Assembly (NCBI RefSeq): GCF_012396505.1
Contig: NZ_JAAXPN010000001.1
Span: 186,001-250,000 of the forward strand
Reading direction: 5' to 3'
DNA from: Periweissella fabalis
GTDB taxonomy: Bacteria; Bacillota; Bacilli; Lactobacillales; Lactobacillaceae
Length of the DNA: 64,000 bases
The notes beneath the pieces were generated by a model that searched no databases, had not been told where the DNA came from, and worked only from the letters and a program-made list of their open reading frames with translations. Position 1 is the first letter of the stretch. Each line of letters starts with the position of its first letter. A program made the translations under genes and the position numbers. Shown here piece by piece: positions 9,130 to 19,484 of the stretch.

Positions 9130-11742
9130 GTGTTTGATACTAAAATTAAAACCATAAAGGAAATGTCACGTAAATTTTATCGACTTTATCGACGAGAAAC
9201 GCGTGTAAATAAATTATTTGTAATGTCATTTTTTAAGATGACAAGAACATATATTACCGAGTTTAAGGAGCGTTATAACTGGATAAATATATCAATATTT
9301 GCCTGTATATTTGGATTAGTTCTGATTGTAATGTCATTACATGTGCCAACTCATATTAAAGACATAGGAGATATATTTACTAGTAATCGCTCATTATGGG
9401 GCATTATAAGTATCATTGTTGGACTGTTGATAATTAAATTTGAAGTTAAGAAGTTACTGGATTTTAAAATTGTCAATGAGATTGATAGAATTCTGTTATT
9501 TAGTTTCTGGTTGATAATAACTTTATCAATTAGGCCAAGTAATTCACATTTTGTTAAATCTGTTTGTATATTAATGCTAACTAGTTGGATGGTATTAACA
9601 TTATTAAGAATTTATACGACACAATCAGAATTAAAATCAACTAAAAAATATAATCCAAATAATAATTACCAGCATATAGTTCTTGATGGTCCAACTGATA
9701 TTGATGAATTAAACCGTAAAGTAATATCAGATGATTTAAGTAACACCATCAAAGAAATTGATTTTGCAGATCGTGTAGTTATTGGTATCACTGGCCCGTG
9801 GGGAAGTGGTAAGTCGAGTGTCTGGGAAATTGCAAAACATGAATTAGATATGAAAAACATAATTATCATTGATTTTGATCCATGGCAGATGGATGCAAAA
9901 GAGGCCATCTTGAGTAATTTATTAACGGCCATTACGACCAATAAAGAAATCAATTTTAATCTAGGCAACTCACAAAAAATTGTGAATGCTTTTATGAGGT
10001 ATATGCTTGGGAAAGTTAAAACACCATTTAATGCACTTTTTAACGTTACTGATAACAAGAAAGTATTTGATAATTTTTTCGATGATTTAAGTAAGCACTT
10101 AATTCAGATGGACAAACATCTGATCATCACGATTGATAACCTCGACCGTATTTCTGGTGATAATGCCTTTATGTTAGTAAGTACTATTAACTCAATTGGG
10201 AAACTCAAAAACATCATTGTTGTGCTACTGTATGATGAACTTGAAGTGGAGCGAAAATTTGCAAATTTAGCAGTTGGTCAGAATTATATGGATAAGTTGG
10301 TTAATAAGAAAGTACTGGTGCCATTAGCAGATAAAGATTCACAAATTGAATTGTTTACCAATAAATTGATCAAAAAGTTTAAGAGTAAGGATGTTAAGTA
10401 CGATACTGAGGAAATCGCCCAATTTATTGCTAAAGTAGTTGAAATTGGCGGAACAGTACGACAATTTAATAATTTTGTTAGCAACTTACCAATGAACTAT
10501 TTACCTAAAAAAGATAAAGATAAATATTCTAAATTTTACTTACTAGATCTATTGGTTATTGAATACATCAAGACAACGAATGCAAGTGCATATAGCGAAT
10601 TAGAAAAGAATCGCTATATGTTTGTTGACGTTGATTTTGAATTTAGTCTTAAATACTTAGAAGGCGAACAAAATTTAAGGGATAAGGAAAAAATAAAATA
10701 TTATGACGATTTTGTGAAATTATTTCCTAAAGAATTTAGTTTATTAACTCGAATTTTCCCATCAGTTGATTATTACTTAAACAGATATTCTAAATCTAAT
10801 GTGGAATCATTGAATACCGGTTTCATAGAAGGAGCGAAATCCTCAAAAAGAGATGAAGTAGCGTTGTCAACTAAAAATCGGCGGATTTTCAGTACTAAAT
10901 ATATTGATTGGTATTTTAATTATTCAGCAACTGAAGATGTAGATTATGTCGAATATATAAAAAATATAGTGAGTTTGGATGATTTGGTTAATATTAGAAG
11001 TGATATTGAAAAAATTGCTAATAGTGATAATAAAACTAAACTTAATGTACTGTCCCTTATACATGAAGATTACTTTAGTGACATATTTGTATCAAAAGAA
11101 AAGTCCATTAATATAGCTAATGAATTGATAGATCAATATGATAATTTTATGCATCAATATGATTATATGTACTTTGGGGTATCTGACAATATTGCTCAAA
11201 TTATAGCCAAAATTTTACGTAAGTACGACATAAGTACACTTGAACTTATTATTAATGACAGATTTAATAATTATGGAAGTTTTCCGCTTTTATTCAGTAT
11301 AAAATATTATTTTGATAGTATTTTAATAATGCCTCAGCAAAATAGTATGAAGGCTTGCTTGAATAATAAGGTTGAAACTTATATTACTAGCAATATAACA
11401 GGTTCAGATTATTTAAAAGCAAAAATGAATCTGCATGGCAAAGAATTTAAACGCGGAAAATTTATGGGCGTTCTACAGTTTATATATCATGAAAGTCACG
11501 AAGATTGGTTAAAAATGTATTACTCACAATATTTAGCAAAGGATACTGTATATAATATGTTATCAGACATATTTTTACCGGATAAAAAACAAACATATAA
11601 ATTACAAACAGGCATTTATGAGTCCATTGATCAAGAGAAAGTTTATAATTTATTACAGATTGTCAATCCTAATGATGCGATTGAATTGGATCTTAAAAAG
11701 TTATTTGAGGAATACTATTTAAATAATAAAAAATCAAACTAA
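9130..11742 (+). CDS. KAP-family P-loop NTPase, membrane associated
   Basis: An 870-residue protein starting at a GTG after GAGAGG. The N-terminal part has up to four hydrophobic segments (about residues 54-75, 92-108, 120-135 and 145-162). The KAP NTPase domain follows, with Walker A GPWGSGKSS (about residue 221), the family motif DFDPWQM and Walker B ITIDNLDR (about residue 334). The C-terminal 400 residues are helical and unassigned. KAP proteins include phage-exclusion factors such as PifA of the F plasmid, so a defence role at the membrane is reasonable but inferred. The gene is AT-rich, monocistronic, and sits between two copies of a duplicated phage-type element, as if inserted there. 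Confidence 0.85.
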   Translation: MFDTKIKTIKEMSRKFYRLYRRETRVNKLFVMSFFKMTRTYITEFKERYNWINISIFACIFGLVLIVMSLHVPTHIKDIGDIFTSNRSLWGIISIIVGLLIIKFEVKKLLDFKIVNEIDRILLFSFWLIITLSIRPSNSHFVKSVCILMLTSWMVLTLLRIYTTQSELKSTKKYNPNNNYQHIVLDGPTDIDELNRKVISDDLSNTIKEIDFADRVVIGITGPWGSGKSSVWEIAKHELDMKNIIIIDFDPWQMDAKEAILSNLLTAITTNKEINFNLGNSQKIVNAFMRYMLGKVKTPFNALFNVTDNKKVFDNFFDDLSKHLIQMDKHLIITIDNLDRISGDNAFMLVSTINSIGKLKNIIVVLLYDELEVERKFANLAVGQNYMDKLVNKKVLVPLADKDSQIELFTNKLIKKFKSKDVKYDTEEIAQFIAKVVEIGGTVRQFNNFVSNLPMNYLPKKDKDKYSKFYLLDLLVIEYIKTTNASAYSELEKNRYMFVDVDFEFSLKYLEGEQNLRDKEKIKYYDDFVKLFPKEFSLLTRIFPSVDYYLNRYSKSNVESLNTGFIEGAKSSKRDEVALSTKNRRIFSTKYIDWYFNYSATEDVDYVEYIKNIVSLDDLVNIRSDIEKIANSDNKTKLNVLSLIHEDYFSDIFVSKEKSINIANELIDQYDNFMHQYDYMYFGVSDNIAQIIAKILRKYDISTLELIINDRFNNYGSFPLLFSIKYYFDSILIMPQQNSMKACLNNKVETYITSNITGSDYLKAKMNLHGKEFKRGKFMGVLQFIYHESHEDWLKMYYSQYLAKDTVYNMLSDIFLPDKKQTYKLQTGIYESIDQEKVYNLLQIVNPNDAIELDLKKLFEEYYLNNKKSN

Positions 11743-11745
11743 TCC

Positions 11746-11776
11746 AAACCTGCCTGAGCAATCGGGCAGGTTTTTT
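11746..11776 (+). terminator. Intrinsic terminator of the KAP gene
   Basis: AACCTGCC and GGGCAGGTT pair around a short loop followed by a T-run, four bases after the stop. Confidence 0.85.
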
Positions 11777-11794
11777 ATTTTCCTTCCCAAACTC

Positions 11795-11839
11795 ATGCCC
11801 ACATTGGCCCACCTTATTTGACTGTATAGTTGAAAACTA
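11795..11839 (+). promoter_or_regulatory. Duplicated upstream element, copy 2
   Basis: Matches 8329-8374 over about 45 bases (ATGCCCAC...GCCCACCTTATTTGACTGTATAGTT). Here the dyad is perfect: ATAGTT-GAA-AACTAT. It ends 23 bases before the ATG of the phage replication-type gene, the same distance as in copy 1. Confidence 0.6.
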
Positions 11840-11862
11840 TTTATTAAAGGGAGGTGAATACT

Positions 11863-12534
11863 ATGGTCAAAATTAATCGGATTAAACAACACAATTACAC
11901 AGTTATCGATAACCAGCTCGCGTGTGATCAACAATTGAGCTGGCATGCTCGCGGGATATTCCTGTATCTATATGCGCATGGGGATGAATGGGAGTTCCTC
12001 GAACAAGAGGTGATTGCGGAAAATATTGCCCGGCACGATACGTTCATGCAAGGAATTGCGGAACTGGAAGCGGCGGGTTATTTGCGCTACTCAAAATTAC
12101 AAGCAGATAGTGGTGAAATCCTCGGAAGTTTGTGGGAATTAGCGATGACCCCGGTGTTTAAAAATGATCCTCAAATCCAACTTGATTTGGCTGAAAACGT
12201 TGCTATAAGTGGATTCTCACCACGGACCGGTTTTCCGGCCACGGATAATCCACCCTTGGAAAAACCAGTATTGGAAAACCCGCCACTAAGAAGTACTAAT
12301 AAAACAAATACTAAATATAATAAACAACAAACTAAACAATCATCAAACCCAGGAGAAGGTGATGGTCCCAAAGAGACGGTCGAAGATGCTTGCACAGAAA
12401 TCATCAGATACTTGAATGTCAAAACAGGGCGTCGATACAATCCAAAAACAATTACCACCCGTCGCTTAATCAATGCACGGATTCAAGAGGGTTATCAGGT
12501 AGAGGACTTTCTGAAAGTTGAACCAAGTGTTTAA
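11863..12534 (+). CDS. Phage replication-type protein, C-terminus truncated
   Basis: A 223-residue protein. The N-terminal half (YTVIDNQLACDQQLSWHARGIFLYLYAHGDEWEF) is a winged-helix domain typical of phage replication or DnaD-like proteins. A Pro/Asn/Lys-rich linker follows, then the conserved phage C-terminal motif TGRRYNPKTITTRRLINARI and GYQVEDFLKV. In relatives that domain runs on for several dozen residues; here it stops almost at once (VEPSV), so the 3' end was lost where the helicase/McrC remnant begins. The ATG at 11863 is preferred because GGAGGTG is spaced correctly for it. Confidence 0.7.
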   Translation: MVKINRIKQHNYTVIDNQLACDQQLSWHARGIFLYLYAHGDEWEFLEQEVIAENIARHDTFMQGIAELEAAGYLRYSKLQADSGEILGSLWELAMTPVFKNDPQIQLDLAENVAISGFSPRTGFPATDNPPLEKPVLENPPLRSTNKTNTKYNKQQTKQSSNPGEGDGPKETVEDACTEIIRYLNVKTGRRYNPKTITTRRLINARIQEGYQVEDFLKVEPSV

Positions 12535-12587
12535 CAGGAAGAAATGGCTAAAAAAATTCATGAAGTTGAGTCAAATGTATTTAGAAT

Positions 12588-13280
12588 TTGGTGTTGAAAA
12601 TATGGTTACACCCAAATTTTCAACAAGGAGTGCAATTAATAAAGCAACTCGTCTCAGAAGGTAAAAAAGTAATGGTCTGGGGGATGTTTGTTGGTACGAT
12701 GCGTAAGATTCAAAAAGAATTGCAGCGTGAAGGTATTTCAGCAAACCGCATATACGGACAAACCCTTAAGCAGGAGCGAGTTGGATTAATCGATGAATTT
12801 AGGGATGGTAATGTGCAAGTTATGATATCTAATCCAGCAACGTTGGGAGAATCAATTTCATTGCATAAAACAGTTCATGATGCAGTTTACTTTGAATATA
12901 ATTTCAACCTAACATTCATGTTGCAGTCACGAGATCGTATTCATCGACTTGGATTAGCTGATGATCAATATACACGATATTACTACTTGATGACGGAAGG
13001 TACTAAAAGTAAAGAAGGATTCATTGATGCTCGAGTTTATGAGCGTTTAAAAGAAAAAGAAGTGATCATGATGTACGCCTATTACACACGTTATCAGCAA
13101 CGTGGCGAGCAGATTGATAAAGTTATCTTGATATACCCATATTCGGATATGTATACAGAAAGTGAGTTCAATAGCTTGGTAGCGACAGAACTAGGTAGTG
13201 AAGTCGCGGCTAAGATTCAAGTCCGCTTTGTTGACTTGCTACGCGATGACGTTGAGGAGCAGATGGGGATGTTGGTTTAG
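12588..13280 (+). pseudogene. Chimeric remnant: helicase C-terminus joined to McrC C-terminus
   Basis: The 230-residue frame has no proper start. Residues 10-155 are the C-terminal RecA-like lobe of a SNF2-type helicase: GKKVMVWGMFVGTMRKIQ, IYGQTLKQERVGLIDEF, VMISNPATLGESISLHKTVHDA and LQSRDRIHRLGL, which covers motifs IV to VI. From about residue 160 the sequence changes to MMYAYYTRYQQRGEQIDKVILIYPYS and KIQVRFVDLL, which resembles the end of McrC, the nuclease subunit of the modified-cytosine restriction system McrBC. So two truncated defence genes are fused in frame. Activity is unlikely because the catalytic parts of both are missing. Confidence 0.7.
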
Positions 13281-13290
13281 AATAGGAATG

Positions 13291-13326
13291 AAAAAACGTC
13301 TACTTTAATTAAAGTAGACGTTTTTT
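13291..13326 (+). terminator. Perfect bidirectional terminator
   Basis: AAAAAACGTCTACTTTAA is followed by its exact complement ending in TTTTTT. It closes the block before BREX. Confidence 0.85.
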
Positions 13327-13531
13327 ATGGTGGAAATTGAAGTATTTGTTTAATTACATTATTATTAAAGAATGTGTTTCTGATATTATAACATATTGCA
13401 ATTGATCTGGGTGATGGGCAAATATTGAGTAAAATTTAGTCTGGAAATACTTTACTTAATCCTCTCAAATGACGTATTTATACTGTATAATTAAATTTAT
13501 TAACGTGAAATTACGAAATGAGGGTTAACTA

Positions 13532-14128
13532 ATGGCTAAAAAGTATACGTCAGGAGAAATTTCACATTCATTCTGGCAAAAAGAATTTTCAATTGCCGTT
13601 AAATTACACTTACAAGGTAAAACACCTGAAGAAATGCGCCGGTTGAGTATTGAAGAAAATGTATATAATCAACCGACCGAACGCCGTAAGGTATCAGTTG
13701 CTCAAGTCATGAACAAACGAATTATGCATAGCAATGATAAATTACTGACAATTTTTAATGATTTAAGTAATGATAATCAAAGGCTTGTAAATTTATGTGC
13801 AATAATGGCGACCAATCAGCTATTACATGATTTTGTAATTGAAGACTTTCGAAATGAAATAATTCTCGGTGATGCCACGATTGAAAATAGAGAGTGGCTT
13901 AAATTTTTTAGGCGAAAAGATATTGAAAGTAACGATATTGCTAATTGGTCAGATGAAACTAAGAATAGAATGAGTAGGCTAATTAAAACTTATGTTCGTG
14001 AAGCCGGATTGACAAAATATGAAGATCAAGTAGACAAAATTCAATTTCATCTACTGGATTTTAAATTAGTTGATACTCTAAATGAAATTGGCCATAGCAA
14101 TTACATTGCGGCATTTACAGGAGTATAA
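13532..14128 (+). CDS. brxA: BREX protein BrxA (DUF1819)
   Basis: A 198-residue protein of the BrxA family, recognised from SGEISHSFWQKEF at the start and FHLLDFKLVDTLNEIGHSNY near the end. BrxA is a small DNA-binding subunit of the phage-exclusion system BREX. It starts the operon; a TATAAT-like -10 hexamer lies at 13486-13491 and a GAGGG ribosome site precedes the ATG. brxB follows after one base. The gene looks intact, at normal length. Confidence 0.88.
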   Translation: MAKKYTSGEISHSFWQKEFSIAVKLHLQGKTPEEMRRLSIEENVYNQPTERRKVSVAQVMNKRIMHSNDKLLTIFNDLSNDNQRLVNLCAIMATNQLLHDFVIEDFRNEIILGDATIENREWLKFFRRKDIESNDIANWSDETKNRMSRLIKTYVREAGLTKYEDQVDKIQFHLLDFKLVDTLNEIGHSNYIAAFTGV

Positions 14129-14129
14129 A

Positions 14130-14708
14130 ATGAGCGAAATAAACGAAAAATTTACTAACTTACGAACACGTTTAAATAACGATAGCTTTAAAGATAAGCA
14201 TGGTTTGTCTGGTGAAGTCCCATATTTTATTTTGGAGTACAAACCAAGCGAGGAATTATACGTTCGTGAAGAAGTGCAACGAATTGCTAATGCAGGTCCA
14301 TTTGGCACATCCAACGTTAATATCAAAGTATTCGATCTATTCGACATTATGATGTCAGTTGTCAATGAATACGGCTATGCAGATGTTTTTGTTGACTTTG
14401 AACGTGAAAATGGCATGGATTATGTTATTGAGCAGATGAACAATTTAATGGAAACTAACAACGAACGTAATAAATTTGTTGAATATATCGAGCAACGAGT
14501 TGATGCTCAAGCTGATATTGTTTTTATTATTGGTGTGGGAAAGGTATTTCCATTAATTCGTTCACATAAGATTCTTAATACGATGACGCAAGTGATTGAC
14601 TACATGCCAGTTGTTATGTTCTATCCTGGTGAGTACGACAATATTCGCTTAAGTATGTTCGGTGAATTAAAAGACGATAATTATTATCGTGCAACACAAA
14701 TTAATTAA
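14130..14708 (+). CDS. brxB: BREX protein BrxB (DUF1788)
   Basis: A 192-residue BrxB. The ATG at 14130 has an AGGAG site at 14119-14123, inside the end of brxA. Family features include GPFGTSNVNIKVFDLFDIM, DIVFIIGVGKVFPLIRSHKILNTM and the terminal VVMFYPGEYD. Its exact biochemical role is not settled; it is a constant member of type 1 BREX and is translated just ahead of brxC. It appears complete. Confidence 0.88.
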   Translation: MSEINEKFTNLRTRLNNDSFKDKHGLSGEVPYFILEYKPSEELYVREEVQRIANAGPFGTSNVNIKVFDLFDIMMSVVNEYGYADVFVDFERENGMDYVIEQMNNLMETNNERNKFVEYIEQRVDAQADIVFIIGVGKVFPLIRSHKILNTMTQVIDYMPVVMFYPGEYDNIRLSMFGELKDDNYYRATQIN

Positions 14709-14727
14709 AATAGCAAGGAGTATGACA

Positions 14728-17700
14728 ATGCAACTGTCAGATATTTTTGTAAAGCCAATAACTCGTGATATCCAAGGAGTTATTAAGGTTGGTCAAGGTG
14801 GCCAAGACACAATTCGTCAAGATTTAGATGAGTATGTTGTAACTAAAGAATTACAACGTTACTTCAATGATTTTTTTACAGCATACCTAAAAAGTATTAA
14901 TGGACCAACAGATAAAATGGGTGTTTGGATTTCTGGCTTTTTTGGATCCGGTAAATCACACTTTCTTAAAATTTTGTCATATTTATTAAATTCAAAAGTT
15001 GAAATTGATGGTAAGACAGCTATTGAATTTTTTAAAGAACAAAATAAAATTGCCGATCAAACAACGATTGCTGCCATGGATCGAGCAGCATCTATAGAAA
15101 CGGATGTCTTATTATTCAATATTGATTCTGAATCAAAATCAGGTAATAAATCCGATGAGAACGCGATTTTAAATGTCTTTATGCAACAATTTAATAAGAT
15201 GCAAGGCTTTACAGATAGTAACTTTATGGTTGCTGATATGGAACGCTTGTTGGTTGAAGAAGGCAAATACCAAGATTTTAAAGCTGCGTATAAAGAAATT
15301 AATCGTAATCATGATGATTGGGAAAATGGTCGTAATCGTTATGCGTTTGAAAAGAAAGTTATTGAAGAAGCGTTAGTCAAAATTGATTTTGGTTATGATA
15401 TGCCTAATTTTGATGTGCAAAAACCTATCAGTATTAAGGATTTTGCTGAAATGGTGGCTAAGTACATTGATAAACAGGGTGATAATCATCATGTGGTCTT
15501 CCTAGTCGATGAAGTAGGTCAATTTATCGGAGATGATGTGCATCGTATGTTAAATCTTCAAACTGTTGTCGAAGAACTTGGTGTAGCAACTAAAGGTAAA
15601 GCTTGGGTTATTGTTACTTCCCAACAAAGTATTGATACAGTTACTAAAAATTTGAGTGGTACTGATTTTTCAAAGATTCAAGGACGTTTTGATACTAAAA
15701 TTGCGATGAGTTCAAGTAATGTTGACGAAGTTATTAAGCGTCGGTTACTTGATAAAACAAATGATGCAAAAGCGTTTTTAGAAAGTGATTTTGCAAATAA
15801 TGCTAATTCAATCCATAATAAACTTAATTTTAATGGTGAACGTAAGTGGGCAAAATATAGTTCAGCGGATGATTATGCAGAAATTTATCCGTTTGTGCCA
15901 TATCAATTTGAACTTTTACAAACTGTGTTAACGGCAGTGCGTGAGCATGGTTCTGATGGTAAACACCTTTCTGAAGGTGAACGTTCAATGTTGGCTATTT
16001 TTAAAGAAGCGGCAGTAAGGATGAAAGACGCCTCAATTAGTAGTTTAGTACCATTTAGCATGTTCTTTGATGGATTAGAAAACTTTTTAGATCATGAGCA
16101 TCGTATTGTTATTACTAATGCGCAAAAGAATGAGCGTGTAAACCCTGATGGTGGTTTAGATTCTTTCCCAATTCGTGTATTTGAAACATTGTTCATGATA
16201 AAGTACGTAGATCAATTTGAAAAATCATTGGATAATATTACCACGTTAATGGTTTCAAATACGGACGAAGACGTTATTGAATTAAAGAAAAAAGTGGAAG
16301 CTGCCTTAATTGATTTGATTTCGCAAGGATTTGTTGAAAAAACAACCCAGGGATATGAATTTTTGACCAATCAAGAACAAGATATTAAGAAACAAATTGA
16401 TAAGCAAAACGTTACTGAAAGCGAAGTAGCTACTGAATTAGGTAGTTTGTTTTTCGATGACAGTACAGCAATTAAAGAGACTTTTAATTATCCTAAGTTG
16501 CGTGGTAACTATGTCTTTAAGTTTAATGAATTAATTGATGATGTACCGATTAAGTCAAACCGGAATGATTTGACAATCAAAGTTATTACTCCGCAAAGTG
16601 AAGATAATCGTAATGAAGTTACATTAAGTGTTAAATCAGCACAAAATACGTTAATGATTGATATGCCTGTTGAAACCAATTATCTTGATGAAGTTCGACA
16701 AGCATTATGAATTGAAAAGTTTGTTATGAGCAATCATGCTGTTCAAGATGCCAAGACGACTTTATTGATTAAAACTCAGCAAGCAGAACGAAGTACTTTA
16801 CAAGAGGCAGCTAAAAAGCATATCTTAGATAACCTAAAAGAAGCTGATATTTATGTATATGGTCGAAAAATTGATGCTTCGGGGAATTTTGTATCTCGTT
16901 TAGACGAAGCAATGCAAATAACGGTTGAAAATACTTATCGGAATCTAGATTATATTACAGCGGCTAAAAAGGAATCCGATGTTGTTGACTTATTCAAGGA
17001 ACGTGGTGGTCTGGAGCTTGACGTACTAGACGGTGATAACCAACAAGCCCTTACTAGTGTTCTAGAACGTATTAGTAGTGAAAATACCCGTAATACGAAA
17101 GTCTCATTAAAAACAATTATCGACAAGTTTGCGATGGCACCATATGGTTATCATGACATCGACGTGGCTTGGCTAGTTGCTAAATTATTTGTCACTGGCA
17201 AAATTGAAATTAACTTAGATGGTGAAAAAATTTCACTCGCAGATACACGACGAACTAACCAAGAATTTGCTAACTTCTTTACTAAACGACAACAGCACGA
17301 GCATCTTTCATTGAAGATTAAACAAGCGATTCCTGCAAAACAAGTTAAGACATTAAAAGAAATTGCACGGGATGTCTTTAATAAAAGATCGTTTAATACA
17401 GAATCAGAAGATGGCTTAGTCGTTGAATTACGCCAGACTATTGATAATGACTTGGAAACACTGAAAAATTATGATGGACGTAAAAACCAGTATCCAGGAC
17501 ATGTGTACTTAGAAAAAGGGATTAGTTACTTTAATCGATTATTACAGATTACCGACACGGCTGAATTTTATGCCGAAGTTGCTAAATTAGAAGATGACTT
17601 ACTCGACTGGCATGAAGATATGGAAGATAATGACGTCTTTGATTTTTATCGTAACAGTAAGTCACAGGAATTCTGGGATAAAGGTTTGATGAAGGTTGAA

Positions 17701-18336
17701 ATCTATGATAAGTCTAAAGAATTTATCACAGATGCTGAATTGGTTACCGTTGCAGATCGGTTAGCCAATGCCTTAAATGCCGGCAATGCTAAAAAATTGC
17801 AAGGAATTAAGGATGATACAGAGTTATTTACGGAGTTATTTACAAAAGTATTTGATCAAGAAGAACAAAAAGTATCAGATCAACTGAATGAACATCTGAA
17901 TAATGGTTTAGGCTTAATCAAGGATACTGATATTGATGAAGCGATTAAAGATAAATTAAGTCATGACTTTACTAGTGCAATGCAAAATATTATTAATGGA
18001 GCTAAAAGTGCTGTCAATATTCAAGAATTAAGTTCAAAAACAATTTTAGGTGACCGACATTATGAAAGTTTACTGCGGCAAATTGAGAAAGAATTAGCTA
18101 AAATAATCGTTCCAAATTCAGTCGAAGTAACACCTACATCAAATACTGAAAAAGCATCTACTGAAATTACTGCGCCGATTAAAAGTCCTAAAATGCGCCG
18201 TATTTCACAATACGGTCCTAGCAAATGGCATATTACGAATGAAAATGATTTAGACACAGAGTTAGCAAAATTAAAAGCTAATATACTGGAACAGTTAAAT
18301 GATGGTGAGACATCTTATATTGATGTTTCACTATAG
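14728..18336 (+). pseudogene. brxC: BREX ATPase BrxC, split by an in-frame TGA
   Basis: The largest BREX subunit, an ATPase of about 1,200 residues that contacts DNA and organises the complex. The reading frame runs in one phase over 1,203 codons and is interrupted only by TGA at 16708-16710. Walker A GFFGSGKSHFLK lies near residue 74 and a Walker B-like VVFLVDEVGQF near residue 257; both are in the first piece (660 residues). The second piece begins directly after the stop (IEKFVMSNHAV) and continues the family sequence to a normal end. The ATG at 14728 is supported by AAGGAG at 14715-14720. Unless the stop is read through, or the ATG at 16726 is used to make a split protein, BREX is non-functional. 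Confidence 0.88.
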
Positions 18337-18371
18337 TAAAAAAGACAAGGCCGTAGTTGTCTTGTCTTTTT
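18337..18371 (+). terminator. Terminator-like hairpin between brxC and pglX
   Basis: AAAAAAGACAAG pairs with CTTGTCTTTTTTT around an 11-base loop, beginning directly after the brxC stop codon and 16 bases before the pglX start. It should reduce transcription into pglX. Confidence 0.8.
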
Positions 18372-18386
18372 TTGAAAGGAAATAAG

Positions 18387-18932
18387 ATGGATAAAAAAGT
18401 AATAAATAATTTTGCGGTTAATGTGCGCCGGGAATTAATTGATTCAATTAAACTAAAACTTGAACTACTTGGTATTAATGAGACTGGTATTAGTGATAAA
18501 TTACCACAGTCAACTACAGAAATGGAATTTTATGGTATCGCAAATTATCAAATTACCGGTATGGATATTGCACGGCGTAAATCGCTAGTTGCTAAATTAA
18601 ATGCGCGAGCTAACGATGAAAATTGGCAAGAAACTCTGAATGACTTTATCGAAGAAGTTGCATATACATGGTTTAATCGAATTATTGCTATTCGCTTCAT
18701 GGAAGTTAATGACTACTTACCATCTAAAACTCGGGTGTTGTCTTCTGAAACTGGCCGTAATGAACCAGATATCTTGTTTAGTGCTTTGGAACTTGAGGAA
18801 TATTTAGGGAGTTACTCAGAGGAAGAAATAGCTTTGTTAAAGGTTGCGTTAGATACTGAATTACCTGAAACTTTAGATAAAGCATATCGTTTGTTATTTT
18901 TAAAACAAGTGAATGCATTAAATGATAATTTA
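18387..18932 (+). pseudogene. pglX: 5' stump of BREX methyltransferase PglX
   Basis: The first 182 codons of PglX, the adenine methyltransferase that marks host DNA in type 1 BREX, from MDKKVINNFAVNVRRELI to KQVNALNDNL. They include the typical YTWFNRIIAIRFMEVNDYLPSKTRVLSS segment. A full PglX has about 1,200 residues, so the SAM-binding and target-recognition parts are all absent. After NDNL the frame enters DNA that encodes half an HsdS on the other strand and ends meaninglessly at 19010. pglZ and brxL are also absent. The AAAGGA site before ATG 18387 is intact. Confidence 0.88.
18920..18932 (+). repeat. Inverted repeat, left copy
   Basis: AAATGATAATTTA, inside the pglX codons for NDNL. 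Its exact reverse complement is at 19472-19484. The pair bounds the segment carrying the hsdS half. Confidence 0.75.
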
Positions 18933-18937
18933 GTGTT

Positions 18938-19483
18938 TTATATCAGTTTGTTGATAAGGGTATCACGTAATTTTTCTAAAGAACCTACTTGCTTTATGAT
19001 ATTAAATTGAAAATCTGTGATTCGAGCTGCAATACTATTATATTGTTTAAGCTCGTTACTATTAGGTAACGAGACTAATACATTTTTTAAATCGTTTTGT
19101 GTTATTAATGGCTGTGTGGATCCTCTATTAAGACTAGACCAATCTATTTTGTATCGTAAAATTTGGTTAACCACTTCTTCATAATCAGCCTTTATTACAA
19201 AACTATTATCTGATACCCATACTGGTATTCTAAATCGTTGAACTATACCATGCGTTCCAACTCGGCCAATTGTAAGAATTGATTCATTGAGTAATTCTTC
19301 ATTAGTCCACCCCATTACTTTACTAGCACCAATAATAGGAATAGGATACTCCTTGCTTTGAAAGTCTTCCTTTATAGGTGGTCTCTTTCCTGAGGATATA
19401 CTTATCAAGGTTTCAAATTTACTATCTTCAACTTTTGAAATGTTCTCCCATAGATATTTTTTTAATAGTTCTAAATTATCATT
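18938..19483 (-). pseudogene. hsdS: 3' half of type I restriction specificity subunit HsdS, inverted
   Basis: On the minus strand an open frame reads NDNLELLKKYLWENISKV, then a second target-recognition domain starting LISISSGKRPP with IPIIGASKVMGW and ILTIGRVGTHG, and the C-terminal conserved helix ITDFQFNIIKQVGSLEKLRDTLINKLI. The N-terminal half is missing; the frame meets a stop codon just upstream of the inverted repeat. The orientation is opposite to hsdR and to pglX, so it was delivered or flipped by inversion. There is no hsdM anywhere in the window. Confidence 0.82.
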
Positions 19484-19484
19484 T
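19472..19484 (+). repeat. Inverted repeat, right copy
   Basis: TAAATTATCATTT, the exact reverse complement of 18920-18932, lying in the HsdS codons for NDNL on the minus strand. Confidence 0.75.

Noticed and set aside
9130..9600. Separate small membrane protein gene ahead of the KAP NTPase
   Set aside because: The frame is continuous with the NTPase and KAP proteins normally contain such membrane segments.
16708..16710. Selenocysteine or other recoding at the brxC TGA
   Set aside because: There is no SECIS-like hairpin directly after the codon and selenoproteins are not expected in lactobacilli; a nonsense mutation is simpler.
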